Shown here: piece by piece, positions 34,060-40,736 of the stretch
How the letters are laid out: each line of letters begins with the position of its first letter
Position numbering within the stretch: position 1 is the first letter of the stretch
Source: UBA11710 sp049287025
Lineage (GTDB): Bacteria; Patescibacteriota; Patescibacteriia; Magasanikbacterales; UBA922
Assembly (NCBI GenBank): GCA_049287025.1
Contig: JBAQFA010000006.1
Span: 1-44,272 of the forward strand
Length of the DNA stretch: 44,272 bases
Direction: 5' to 3'
Position numbers and translations under genes: made by a program
Notes under the pieces: generated by a model
What the model was told of the DNA's origin: nothing
Database searches by the model: none
What the model saw: the letters and a program-made list of their open reading frames with translations, nothing else

Positions 34060-34692
34060 ATGGAATACTTACCTTTATTATTTTTCTTTGTCATTATTAT
34101 CCCATCGGCCATTATTCATGAATATGCCCATGGTTGGATGGCTGATCAACTAGGTGACCCAACAGCCCGATATGCTGGCCGGTTGAGTTTGGATCCACGC
34201 GTGCATATTGATAAGTGGGGGACATTGCTCATGCCACTTTTACTATTCCTGATAACGGGCGGAAAATTTTTGTTTGCTTATGCCAAGCCGGTACCATACA
34301 ATCCCTATAATTTAAAAAATCAAAAATGGGGACCAGCTCTAGTGGCGATTGCTGGACCAGCTTCCAATTTAGCTTTGGCTTTGGTATTTGGTTTATTGGT
34401 TCGGTTTATGCCTCTGACTTCACAATTCATGGCCAATCTTGTTGGGCTTATTTCCGTTATTGTTTATGCCAATGTTTTACTGGCAGTATTTAATCTAGTA
34501 CCAATTCCACCGCTTGATGGTTCCAAGATTCTTTATGCCGTCTTACCAGATTCACAATACAAAATAAAAATGATGTTGGAACAATATGGCTTTGTAATTT
34601 TATTAGCCTTTATATTTTTTGGTTTTAGATTTATCCAGCCAATTATTCAATTTATTTATTTATTGATTACGGGTGGGGTAGGGTTTTTCTAA
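34060..34692 (+). CDS. Site-2 protease family (M50) intramembrane metalloprotease
   Basis: 210 residues, polytopic. Zinc-binding HEYAH at residues 20-24 lies in the first helix, and the second metal-ligand motif NLVPIPPLDGSKI carries Asp153. GPASNLALALVFGLL is the typical conserved segment between them. It is a short, PDZ-free member of the S2P family (the YwhC-like group), which cleaves substrates within the membrane. The first residues MEYLPLLFFFVIIIPSAIIHEYAHG fit the family start. It has no obvious partner gene nearby. Confidence 0.92.
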   Translation: MEYLPLLFFFVIIIPSAIIHEYAHGWMADQLGDPTARYAGRLSLDPRVHIDKWGTLLMPLLLFLITGGKFLFAYAKPVPYNPYNLKNQKWGPALVAIAGPASNLALALVFGLLVRFMPLTSQFMANLVGLISVIVYANVLLAVFNLVPIPPLDGSKILYAVLPDSQYKIKMMLEQYGFVILLAFIFFGFRFIQPIIQFIYLLITGGVGFF

Positions 34693-34728
34693 TCATGAAT
34701 CACGTAACATATAACATATAGCAAAAAT

Positions 34729-34760
34729 AAAAAACTGTTTTTAGTAAAAAACAGTTTTTT
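34729..34760. terminator. Bidirectional terminator between the M50 gene and the GC-rich modules
   Basis: AAAAAACTGTTTTT/AAAAACAGTTTTTT stem with T runs on both strands, 37 bases past the M50 stop. On the minus strand it would end transcription of the two-module unit. Confidence 0.75.
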
Positions 34761-34762
34761 AT

Positions 34763-34914
34763 TTTCTTCTCAACTCTATCCTTTTTTAAAAAAGAATAAA
34801 GTAATTGAAGCCGAGATTTTTCTCCTCTGAAAAATCTCGTCCATAGTCTCGAGGCGAGTGAACTGTCTGACCGAGAAGCGCTAACTTCATCGTTCAAAAC
34901 CGTTCACCCACCTC
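34763..34914 (-). ncRNA. Structured 3' element of module A
   Basis: It shares CTTCTCAACTCTATCC and GAATAAAGTAATTGAAGCC with the element at 35870-36030. Hairpin 1: CGAGATTTTTC (34812-34822)/GAAAAATCTCG (34829-34839). Stem 2: GTGAAC (34858-34863)/GTTCAC (34902-34907), enclosing CGAGAAG...CTTC-A-TCG. Relative to the other copy, stem 2 differs by two compensated base pairs, so the fold seems to be kept. It lies downstream of the minus-strand ORF and is probably part of its transcript. Confidence 0.55.
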
Positions 34915-34992
34915 AACAAAAGAGCGCGGGAAGGCAGACAACAGACCCCGGAGAATACCGGCGGAATCCTCTGCTGTTGCCTAGGAGGAAGG

Positions 34993-35694
34993 TTATTCGT
35001 CGTCCTTGATGTGCCCCCACTTGGTGGGGTAATTGGAGCACTTATCGCCCACGCCGTCGCCGTCGGAGTCGATCTGGAATCCGTTCTGGTACGGGACGCA
35101 GTTGTCTTTGGCGTCGGAGATGCCGTCGCGGTCCAGATCGGTGCACGCGTCGCCGAGGCAGTCCTGGTTCCAGTCGGCCTGGTCCGAGTTGGCGGACCAG
35201 GGGCAGTTGTCGATATCATTGCGAATGCCGTCGCGATCGGCGTCGGCATAGCGATCGCAGATATCGCCTTCACCGTTCCCGTCCGTATCAACCTGTCCTT
35301 GGTTGAAGATACTAGGGCAGTTGTCGTCGACGTTCGCGATGCCGTCGTTATCGATGTCCGGGTCACAGGCGTCGCCCAGGTCGTCCTTGGTTTCGGACTT
35401 CGGTTCGCCGAAGGCGATCATGGCCGAGTCCAAGTTCTCCTGCTCGAGGTTGGCCACCAACGGGCAGTTGTCGCAGGCGTCGCCCACGCCGTCTCCGTCT
35501 CCGTCGGCCTGGTCGTGGTTTGCCACCAGCGGACAGTTGTCCTTGTTCGCCGGAACGTCGTCGCAGTCCAGGTCGTCGCCAAACTCGGGGCACTGCCGCT
35601 CCTCCTCGTTGGCAGTGTTCAGGTTGTTGTTCATGGTCGTCGCGCAGCCCACGAGGCACGCGACCAAAGCGAAGAGCCAGCAACGTGTCGTCAT
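34993..35694 (-). CDS. GC-rich module A: lipoprotein with thrombospondin type 3 repeats
   Basis: 233 residues. The N-terminus MTTRCWLFALVACLVGC is a lipoprotein signal (Cys17 lipidated), then a short Asn/Thr linker. The rest is a chain of calcium-binding thrombospondin type 3 repeats of the DxDxDGxxDxxDNCP form (DGDGDGVGDACDNCPLVAN, DIDNDGIANVDDNCP, DADRDGIRNDIDNCPWSAN, DLDRDGISDAKDNC, DSDGDGVGDKC). It is an outer-surface Ca2+-stabilised protein by family. GC-rich codons contrast with all neighbouring AT-rich genes. The 5' leader is about 93% like that of module B and the first four codons (MTTR) are the same, but the proteins are otherwise unrelated. TSP3 lipoproteins are common in GC-rich Myxococcota and similar groups; transfer is inferred. 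Confidence 0.82.
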   Translation of the reverse strand: MTTRCWLFALVACLVGCATTMNNNLNTANEEERQCPEFGDDLDCDDVPANKDNCPLVANHDQADGDGDGVGDACDNCPLVANLEQENLDSAMIAFGEPKSETKDDLGDACDPDIDNDGIANVDDNCPSIFNQGQVDTDGNGEGDICDRYADADRDGIRNDIDNCPWSANSDQADWNQDCLGDACTDLDRDGISDAKDNCVPYQNGFQIDSDGDGVGDKCSNYPTKWGHIKDDE

Positions 35695-35833
35695 GGTGAC
35701 GACCTTTCACATTCCCGCACACCGTACTTGATGGACTTAACCATACTGACGGATAGAGGGAGAATTCGTGTGGTCGGCAACCCTTGCCGGCCTATTGTCA
35801 TCCCAAAAGGGAGCTGTAGCCTAACGCTCTGAA
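35695..35833 (-). promoter_or_regulatory. 5' leader unit of module A (repeat copy)
   Basis: About 138 bases directly upstream of the ATG, near-identical to 36909-37047. Hairpins: CGGCAA/TTGCCG (35775-35789) and TCCC-AAAA-GGGA (35801-35812). The ribosome-binding site GAAAGG lies nine bases before the ATG on the minus strand. No clear promoter of its own, so it is likely transcribed through from module B. Confidence 0.6.
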
Positions 35834-35869
35834 AATAAATTAAATATTTTTTTGTAAAGAACAATTAAT

Positions 35870-36030
35870 TTTTCTTCTCAACTCTATCCTTTTTTAAAAA
35901 GAATAAAGTAATTGAAGCCGAGATTTATCTTTTCCCTCTAGAAAATAAATCTCGTCACAAGTCTCGGCGAGCGGACTGTCAAATCGAGAAGAATCAACTT
36001 CGTCGATTCGAACGCGTCCGCCCGCCACCT
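35870..36030 (-). ncRNA. Structured 3' element of module B
   Basis: Counterpart of 34763-34914. Hairpin 1: CGAGATTTA (35919-35927)/TAAATCTCG (35946-35954), with an inner TTTTC/GAAAA. Stem 2: GCGGAC (35971-35976)/GTCCGC (36016-36021), extended by GGCG/CGCC. Inner stem ATCGA-GAAG / CTTC-G-TCGAT. It separates ORF B from the leader of module A on the same strand. About 110 further bases up to the stop of ORF B (36031-36140) show no feature I can name beyond a GC-rich hairpin (TGGCTGGCGGGAGCCAG). Confidence 0.55.
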
Positions 36031-36140
36031 CTAGAACAGAGCATTTAACACTCGCAACCTGCTAGTTGCCTGATGGCTGGCGGGAGCCAGTCGACGGGCG
36101 ATGACACGAAGCGGGGTGATCGGAAGCGAATCGTAGCCTT

Positions 36141-36908
36141 TTACTTGTCGAACCAACCCAGCCTGGCGAGTCGAGCTGACATTTCCTTTACCCCGTGCTC
36201 ACCATCGAGGGTGTTGGCGATGGTTAGTATCCTCTTGATGAACTCTGCGCCCCTATCGGAATAACGATCGTCCTCGTCGGGACCTTCCAAGGATAACAGC
36301 ATCTGGCCGTATCCTTCGTAGATGGCCTCTTCGAGGTCGGGCTGAAGGGCACCGAGCCAGTTGCACCCGATTTCGGGTTCTCCATCGAGACGCGGGACGA
36401 AGAAGGTCACCGCCCAATAGGCCCGGCCGTCCAGACTCATGTCCCGGATGTCGTCCGCGAGGATCGACATCTTCCAGGGGACGCAGGCGTCTTCGATGCG
36501 CATCCAGCGCGCATCTCCGATTTCTTCGTCGACGAAGAACCCCCTCCTCTCCGGCTGTGAGGATAGTTGCTGGAGTTCCAGCATCCTGGGGAGATCATGC
36601 CGATTGAAGTCGTACCCCGACCAGTTCCAGATATGAGGGCAATCGGCCGAGAAGTCAACCGAGTTCGGAATCCCGAACTGGCTGTCGATGACGGCGTGCT
36701 GGAGGTCCAGCACGACCGTTTCGTCCGTCTCGATCGCGCCGTCGTTGTCCGCGTCGTTCGTGGCGTCGTCACTGGTCATGTCCTCCGTGACGTCGTCGTT
36801 GAAGCAGCCGTACGGGCAGGACCACAGACGATCGGCTTGCGCGACGCCGTCGAAGCAGGTGACGAGCACCGTTACGAACAGCACCATGAGTGAAAGACGC
36901 GTCGTCAT
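36141..36908 (-). CDS. GC-rich module B: secreted hypothetical protein
   Basis: 255 residues. Signal peptide MTTRLSLMVLFVTVLVTCFDGVAQA with probable cleavage after AQA (residue 25); a Cys at 18 makes a lipoprotein less likely but not excluded. Residues 40-65 are an acidic DNDGAIETDE-type stretch that may bind calcium. The remainder is a mixed, Trp-containing domain (about 85-255) I do not recognise, with several Cys suited to disulfides. GC-rich codon use like the other four odd genes. First gene of a two-module minus-strand unit transcribed from 37163-37191. Function unknown. Confidence 0.75.
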   Translation of the reverse strand: MTTRLSLMVLFVTVLVTCFDGVAQADRLWSCPYGCFNDDVTEDMTSDDATNDADNDGAIETDETVVLDLQHAVIDSQFGIPNSVDFSADCPHIWNWSGYDFNRHDLPRMLELQQLSSQPERRGFFVDEEIGDARWMRIEDACVPWKMSILADDIRDMSLDGRAYWAVTFFVPRLDGEPEIGCNWLGALQPDLEEAIYEGYGQMLLSLEGPDEDDRYSDRGAEFIKRILTIANTLDGEHGVKEMSARLARLGWFDK

Positions 36909-37047
36909 AGTGACGACCTTTCATATTCCCGCACACCGTACTTGATGGATTTAACCATACTGACGGATAGAGGGAGAGTTCTGGTGGTCGGCAACCCATG
37001 CCGGCCTATTGTAATCCCAAAAGGGAGTTGTAGTCTAACGCTCTGTT
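36909..37047 (-). promoter_or_regulatory. 5' leader unit of module B (repeat copy)
   Basis: About ten differences in 138 bases from the leader of module A. It contains the CGGCA/TGCCG and TCCC-AAAA-GGGA hairpins. Just upstream on the minus strand is a further long hairpin GAGCG...CGCTC (37060-37097), AT-rich inside. Together they make a 5' UTR of about 250 bases between the promoter and the ATG. Confidence 0.6.
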
Positions 37048-37162
37048 TTTGTCTCCAGAGCGAAAAAAGATACCAAAAAATATCCTTTTCCGCTCAGGAG
37101 AGTTTTTAATGAACAAATTTGTGTTATTTAAGTACAATTTTGGTAGCTTAATATAACAAAAG

Positions 37163-37191
37163 ATTATAACAGATTTTGAGGTTTTAGTCAA
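37163..37191 (-). promoter_or_regulatory. Promoter of the GC-rich module pair
   Basis: Minus strand: TTGACT (37186-37191), 17-base spacer, perfect TATAAT (37163-37168). Divergent from the str operon promoter; the two -35 boxes lie within the palindrome GTCAAGGCCTTGAC. Confidence 0.75.
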
Positions 37192-37200
37192 GGCCTTGAC
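37187..37200. promoter_or_regulatory. Perfect 14-bp palindrome joining two divergent -35 boxes
   Basis: GTCAAGGCCTTGAC. Both -35 hexamers overlap its arms, so a dimeric regulator bound here would cover both promoters. Confidence 0.5.
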
Positions 37201-37224
37201 AGGTTTTATTCTTTGTAGTAATAT
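37196..37224 (+). promoter_or_regulatory. Promoter of the rpsL-rpsG-fusA operon
   Basis: Perfect TTGACA (37196-37201), 17-base spacer, TAATAT (37219-37224). Transcription from about 37231 gives a leader of some 220 bases. Confidence 0.75.
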
Positions 37225-37250
37225 ATGGACATCATAAATTGAACGGAGTA

Positions 37251-37267
37251 TCCCGACTAAGTCGGGA
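37251..37267. repeat. 17-base palindromic repeat, copy 2
   Basis: TCCCGACTAAGTCGGGA, exact reverse complement of 21448-21464; here it is part of the str operon leader. Confidence 0.6.
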
Positions 37268-37324
37268 GAAGACCTTTTAAAGGGCCGTTTGGAATTATTC
37301 TCTTGCCTAATAGAGAAAGGATTT

Positions 37325-37352
37325 CGAACGTACTCAACGTTCGTTTTTTAAT
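37325..37352 (+). terminator. Terminator-like hairpin in the str operon leader (possible attenuator)
   Basis: CGAACGT-ACTCA-ACGTTCG followed by six T, between the promoter and rpsL. Upstream, TTCTCT/AGAGAA (37296-37315) and GACCTTTTAAAGGGCC could compete with it. Confidence 0.6.
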
Positions 37353-37362
37353 TAATTTATAA

Positions 37363-37442
37363 AAAGGCTCACAAAGCCTACAAAGCTAACAAGGCTTACA
37401 TATTGCCTTGTCAGCCTAGTAAGCCTTTTAAGCCTTGTAAGC
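37363..37442 (+). repeat. 80-base imperfect hairpin repeat before rpsL (copy 1)
   Basis: Built of GGCT/ACAA words on the left and TTGT/AGCC words on the right; the two arms of about 36 bases are complementary with scattered mismatches. Identical over all 80 bases to the copy before rpsG. Confidence 0.8.
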
Positions 37443-37449
37443 ATTTGTT

Positions 37450-37869
37450 ATGCCAACAATGAACCAAATCATACGCAAGGGCAGAAGCAGTAAGCGGACC
37501 AAATCAAAGTCCCCAGCTATGCAGTTTACCTATGACTCACTGCATCGCAAAAAGACTGAATTGCGCCGTGGAGCTCCTTTCAAACGTGGTGTTTGTACCA
37601 AAGTGTACACTGCTACGCCAAAGAAGCCAAACTCTGCTTTGCGTAAAGTCGCCAAAGTTAGATTATCTAACGGCGTGGAAGTAATCGCCTATATTCCAGG
37701 CGAAGGTCATAATTTACAAGAACACTCAATCGTGATGATTCGCGGTGGCAGAGTAAAAGACTTGCCAGGTGTTCGTTATCACATCGTACGTGGTGTTTAT
37801 GACACCCAAGGTGTAGAGGGAAGAAAAAAGGGTCGCTCTCTCTATGGTGCCAAGAGGCCTAAAAAATAA
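37450..37869 (+). CDS. rpsL: 30S ribosomal protein S12
   Basis: 139 residues. Conserved S12 signatures: TPKKPNSALRKVAKVRL, PGEGHNLQEHS and RVKDLPGVRYHIVRG. It sits at the A-site decoding centre of the small subunit. First gene of the str-type operon; the ATG lies seven bases after the repeat hairpin and has no Shine-Dalgarno sequence. C-ending codons are frequent, as in khpA, suggesting high expression. Confidence 0.97.
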   Translation: MPTMNQIIRKGRSSKRTKSKSPAMQFTYDSLHRKKTELRRGAPFKRGVCTKVYTATPKKPNSALRKVAKVRLSNGVEVIAYIPGEGHNLQEHSIVMIRGGRVKDLPGVRYHIVRGVYDTQGVEGRKKGRSLYGAKRPKK

Positions 37870-37875
37870 TTAACG

Positions 37876-37955
37876 AAAGGCTCACAAAGCCTACAAAGCT
37901 AACAAGGCTTACATATTGCCTTGTCAGCCTAGTAAGCCTTTTAAGCCTTGTAAGC
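37876..37955 (+). repeat. 80-base hairpin repeat before rpsG (copy 2)
   Basis: Exact duplicate of 37363-37442. In E. coli the rpsL-rpsG intercistronic region is the S7 autoregulatory target; whether this hairpin plays that role is not known. Confidence 0.8.
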
Positions 37956-37964
37956 TTTTGATAT

Positions 37965-38438
37965 ATGCCAAGAGGAAAAAAAATCCCTAAACGCGTAATT
38001 GCACCAGATCCAATTTATCATAATCTTTTGATTGCCAAATTTGTAAACATGGTAATGGAAAAAGGTAAAAAAACGACTGCTCAAGAAATTGTGTATGGCG
38101 CTTTAGAAATTTTAAAAGAAAAAAAACAAGGTGAGGTGGTAAAATTATTTGATACTGTAATGGAAGCAGTTCGTCCTTCAGTAGAAGTTAGATCTCGCCG
38201 GGTTGGTGGTGCCAACTACCAAGTCCCAATGCCAGTTTCATCTGAAAGACAAAATGCTTTGGCATTTCGCTGGATGATTGGCGCTGCCAGAGCTCGTAAA
38301 GGACAAAGCATGATGCAAAAACTATCTTCTGAAATGTTAGATATTTTGGAAGGTGTTGGTGGTACTATGAAAAAGAAAGAAGATGTCCATAGAATGGCCG
38401 AAGCAAATAAAGCTTTTGCTCATTTTGCCCGTCGATAA
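37965..38438 (+). CDS. rpsG: 30S ribosomal protein S7
   Basis: 157 residues, normal length. S7 signatures: MPRGKKIPKR start, KFVNMVMEKGKK, RSRRVGGANYQVPMPV, FRWMIGAARARKG and the C-terminal RMAEANKAFAHFARR. It primes assembly of the head of the 30S subunit. Preceded and followed by copies of the repeat hairpin. Confidence 0.97.
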   Translation: MPRGKKIPKRVIAPDPIYHNLLIAKFVNMVMEKGKKTTAQEIVYGALEILKEKKQGEVVKLFDTVMEAVRPSVEVRSRRVGGANYQVPMPVSSERQNALAFRWMIGAARARKGQSMMQKLSSEMLDILEGVGGTMKKKEDVHRMAEANKAFAHFARR

Positions 38439-38445
38439 TTATTTT

Positions 38446-38527
38446 AAAAAGGCCTACAAGGCCTACAAAGCAAACAAGGCTAACAAAAGGCCTTGTGAGC
38501 CTTGTAAGCATTTTAAGCCTTGTAAAC
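38446..38527 (+). repeat. Hairpin repeat before fusA (copy 3, diverged)
   Basis: Same word pattern (AAAGGCCTACAAGGC ... GCCTTGTAAGC ... AAGCCTTGTAAAC) as copies 1 and 2, with many differences but the arms still complementary. Confidence 0.7.
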
Positions 38528-38535
38528 ATTTATTT

Positions 38536-40611
38536 ATGCCTCGAGAATATTCATTAGAAAAGACTCGTAATATTGGGATTTGCGCCCATATTGATGCGGG
38601 TAAAACCACCACCACAGAACGGGTTTTGTTTTATACTGGAAAAAAACACAAAATCGGTGAAGTCCATGAAGGCGCCGCCGAAATGGATTGGATGGAACAA
38701 GAAAAAGAACGCGGTATTACTATTACTTCAGCCGCGACAACTTGTTTTTGGAAAGATCATCGCATTAACATTATTGATACTCCCGGCCACGTAGACTTTA
38801 CTGTAGAAGTAGAAAGATCAATGCGTGTTTTGGATGGAGCCGTCGCCGTGTTTGATGGTTCACAAGGTGTGGAACCACAATCCGAAACAGTTTGGCGTCA
38901 AGCTGATAAATATCAAGTCCCTCGCGTTTGTTTTGTAAACAAAATGGACAAAATGGGTGCTGATTTTTATATGAGCTTGGAATCAATCCAAGAACGTTTA
39001 TCAAATAAAGCCTTTGCGATTCAATTGCCAATCGGCGCTGAAGGAACTTTTTCTGGAATTATAGATATTATAGAAAGAAAAGCTTTTAAGTTTGAAGGTG
39101 AAAATGGTCAAGATGTAATTGAAATAGAAATACCAGTTGATATGAAAGATAAAGTGGAAGAATATAGAGCCAAATTGTCAGAAAAAGTGGCTGAAGCCAG
39201 TGATGACTTGATGAGCAAATATTTAAATGGAGAACAATTGTCAGTCGAAGAAATAAAAAAAGGCATTCGGGTTTTGGTTTTGAAAGATGATATGTATCCC
39301 GTGATCTGTGGTTCAGCCTTGGCCAACAAAGGTGTCCAGCTGATGCTTGATTCAGTCGTTTTTTATTTACCATCACCACTTGATGTACCAGAAATTGAAG
39401 CGCATGATGCTGATGATGAAGAAAAAATTATCCCAATCAAGGCTAATGATGATGAACCATTTTGTGGTTTGGCTTTCAAAATTGCGACTGATCCATTTGT
39501 GGGTAAATTAGCTTTTTTCCGAGTATATTCTGGTATTTTAAAAGCTGGTAGTTATATTGTTAATACTTCAAACGGTAATAAAGAAAGAATTGGTCGTATC
39601 GTCCGAATGCACGCCAACTCTCGGGAAGATGTGAGCGAAGTGTATAGTGGAGAAATTGCCGCGGCCATTGGTCTCAAAAATACTACCACTGGTGATACTT
39701 TGTGTGATGAAAAACGCGAAGTCATTTTGGAAAAAATTACTTTCCCAACTCCAGTGATTGATATTGCAATCGAACCAAATACCAAAGTTGATGCCGAAAA
39801 AATGAGTTTGGCTTTGCAAAAATTAGCCGAAGAAGATCCAACTTTTAAAGTTCATACTGATTTGGAAACTTTGCAAACCATTATCTCTGGTATGGGTGAA
39901 CTTCATTTGGATATTATCGTAGATCGTATGAAACGCGAGTTTGGAGTAGAAGCCAAGATTGGTGCTCCTCGGGTAGCTTATAAAGAAACTATCAAACAAA
40001 GCGCTGAAGCTGAAGGAAAATATATCAAACAATCTGGTGGTCGTGGTCAATATGGTCATTGCTGGTTGAAAGTAGAACCAAAAGAACCAGGCACTGGTTT
40101 TGAATTTGTGGATGAAGTAAAAGGCGGTGTGATTCCACGCGAATACATTCCTGCGATTCAAAAAGGTGTTAGAGAAACCGTTGATAAAGGTGTGGTCGCT
40201 GGTTATCCAGTTTTGGATGTAAAGGTGACAGTCTTTGATGGGACTTATCACGAAGTTGACTCTTCAGAAATTGCTTTCAAAATGGCTGGTTCTATGGCTT
40301 TCCAAGCTGCAGCCAAAAAAGCTAATGCTGTTGTGCTTGAACCAATCATGAAAGTTGAAGTGACAACTCCAGAAGCTCACATGGGTGATGTGATTGGTGA
40401 CCTTAGTTCCAAACGTGGTCAGATTCAAGAAATGACCGATCGTGGTTCAATCAAAGTCGTACGCGCGATGGTACCATTGTCAGAAATGTTTGGCTATGCT
40501 ACTTCACTTCGTTCTATGACTCAGGGTAGAGCCAACTATGCGATGGAATTTGATCATTATGCCGAAGTGCCAAAGAATGTGGAAGCGGAAATTATTGCGG
40601 GTAAGAAATAA
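38536..40611 (+). CDS. fusA: Elongation factor G
   Basis: 691 residues, full length. GTPase motifs: G1 AHIDAGKTTT (about 18-27), switch regions ERGITITSAATT, G3 DTPGHVDF and G4 NKMDKMGAD. Domains II-V follow, with GMGELHLDIIVDRM and SGGRGQYGHCWL. It catalyses ribosome translocation. The ATG at 38536 (MPREYSLEKTRNIGI) fits the family; an upstream in-frame ATG within rpsG does not. Last gene of the operon, followed by a terminator. Confidence 0.97.
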   Translation: MPREYSLEKTRNIGICAHIDAGKTTTTERVLFYTGKKHKIGEVHEGAAEMDWMEQEKERGITITSAATTCFWKDHRINIIDTPGHVDFTVEVERSMRVLDGAVAVFDGSQGVEPQSETVWRQADKYQVPRVCFVNKMDKMGADFYMSLESIQERLSNKAFAIQLPIGAEGTFSGIIDIIERKAFKFEGENGQDVIEIEIPVDMKDKVEEYRAKLSEKVAEASDDLMSKYLNGEQLSVEEIKKGIRVLVLKDDMYPVICGSALANKGVQLMLDSVVFYLPSPLDVPEIEAHDADDEEKIIPIKANDDEPFCGLAFKIATDPFVGKLAFFRVYSGILKAGSYIVNTSNGNKERIGRIVRMHANSREDVSEVYSGEIAAAIGLKNTTTGDTLCDEKREVILEKITFPTPVIDIAIEPNTKVDAEKMSLALQKLAEEDPTFKVHTDLETLQTIISGMGELHLDIIVDRMKREFGVEAKIGAPRVAYKETIKQSAEAEGKYIKQSGGRGQYGHCWLKVEPKEPGTGFEFVDEVKGGVIPREYIPAIQKGVRETVDKGVVAGYPVLDVKVTVFDGTYHEVDSSEIAFKMAGSMAFQAAAKKANAVVLEPIMKVEVTTPEAHMGDVIGDLSSKRGQIQEMTDRGSIKVVRAMVPLSEMFGYATSLRSMTQGRANYAMEFDHYAEVPKNVEAEIIAGKK

Positions 40612-40642
40612 ACCACAGATTTTTAACACAGATAACACAGAT

Positions 40643-40682
40643 AACGGAGTTCACATCAGAACTCCGTTTGTTATTGATTTTT
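40643..40682 (+). terminator. Terminator of the str operon
   Basis: AACGGAGTTC/GAACTCCGTT stem, then a T-rich tract (GTTATTGATTTTTTTC). Confidence 0.75.
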
Positions 40683-40691
40683 TTCTTTATT

Positions 40692-40700
40692 TGTTATAAT
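40692..40700 (+). promoter_or_regulatory. Extended -10 promoter of trmD
   Basis: TGTTATAAT, 36 bases before the ATG; no good -35 box. Confidence 0.55.
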
Positions 40701-40736
40701 ATCTGTGTAATCAGTGAAACATAAAATCTGTGGTTT

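Larger units (their letters stand above)
40610..40736 (+). repeat. Nested palindrome spanning the fusA-trmD gap
   Basis: Outer arms AAACCACAGATTTT and AAAATCTGTGGTTT, then inner AACACAGATA / TATCTGTGT, around the terminator. The outer right arm abuts the trmD ATG. Same design as the other word-repeat hairpins, with different words. Confidence 0.65.

Noticed and set aside
35011..35832. Plus-strand Val/Ala-rich reading across module A
   Set aside because: Antisense shadow of the TSP3 repeats; runs through the leader of the module and has no start signals.
34763..36030. The 3' elements as integron attC sites
   Set aside because: ORF plus structured 3' element recalls integron cassettes, and GCCTAAC appears at 35819. 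But paired GTTRRRY/RYYYAAC core sites are not found at the element ends, no integrase is in the window, and the leaders are repeated too, which integron cassettes do not show.
36567..36893. Plus-strand and alternative minus-strand readings across module B
   Set aside because: Low-complexity shadows; the 255-residue frame has the signal peptide and the same start context as module A.
37363..38527. CRISPR-like array in the str operon
   Set aside because: The three repeats are separated by whole ribosomal-protein genes, are 80 bases long and lie at start codons; no spacers and no cas genes.
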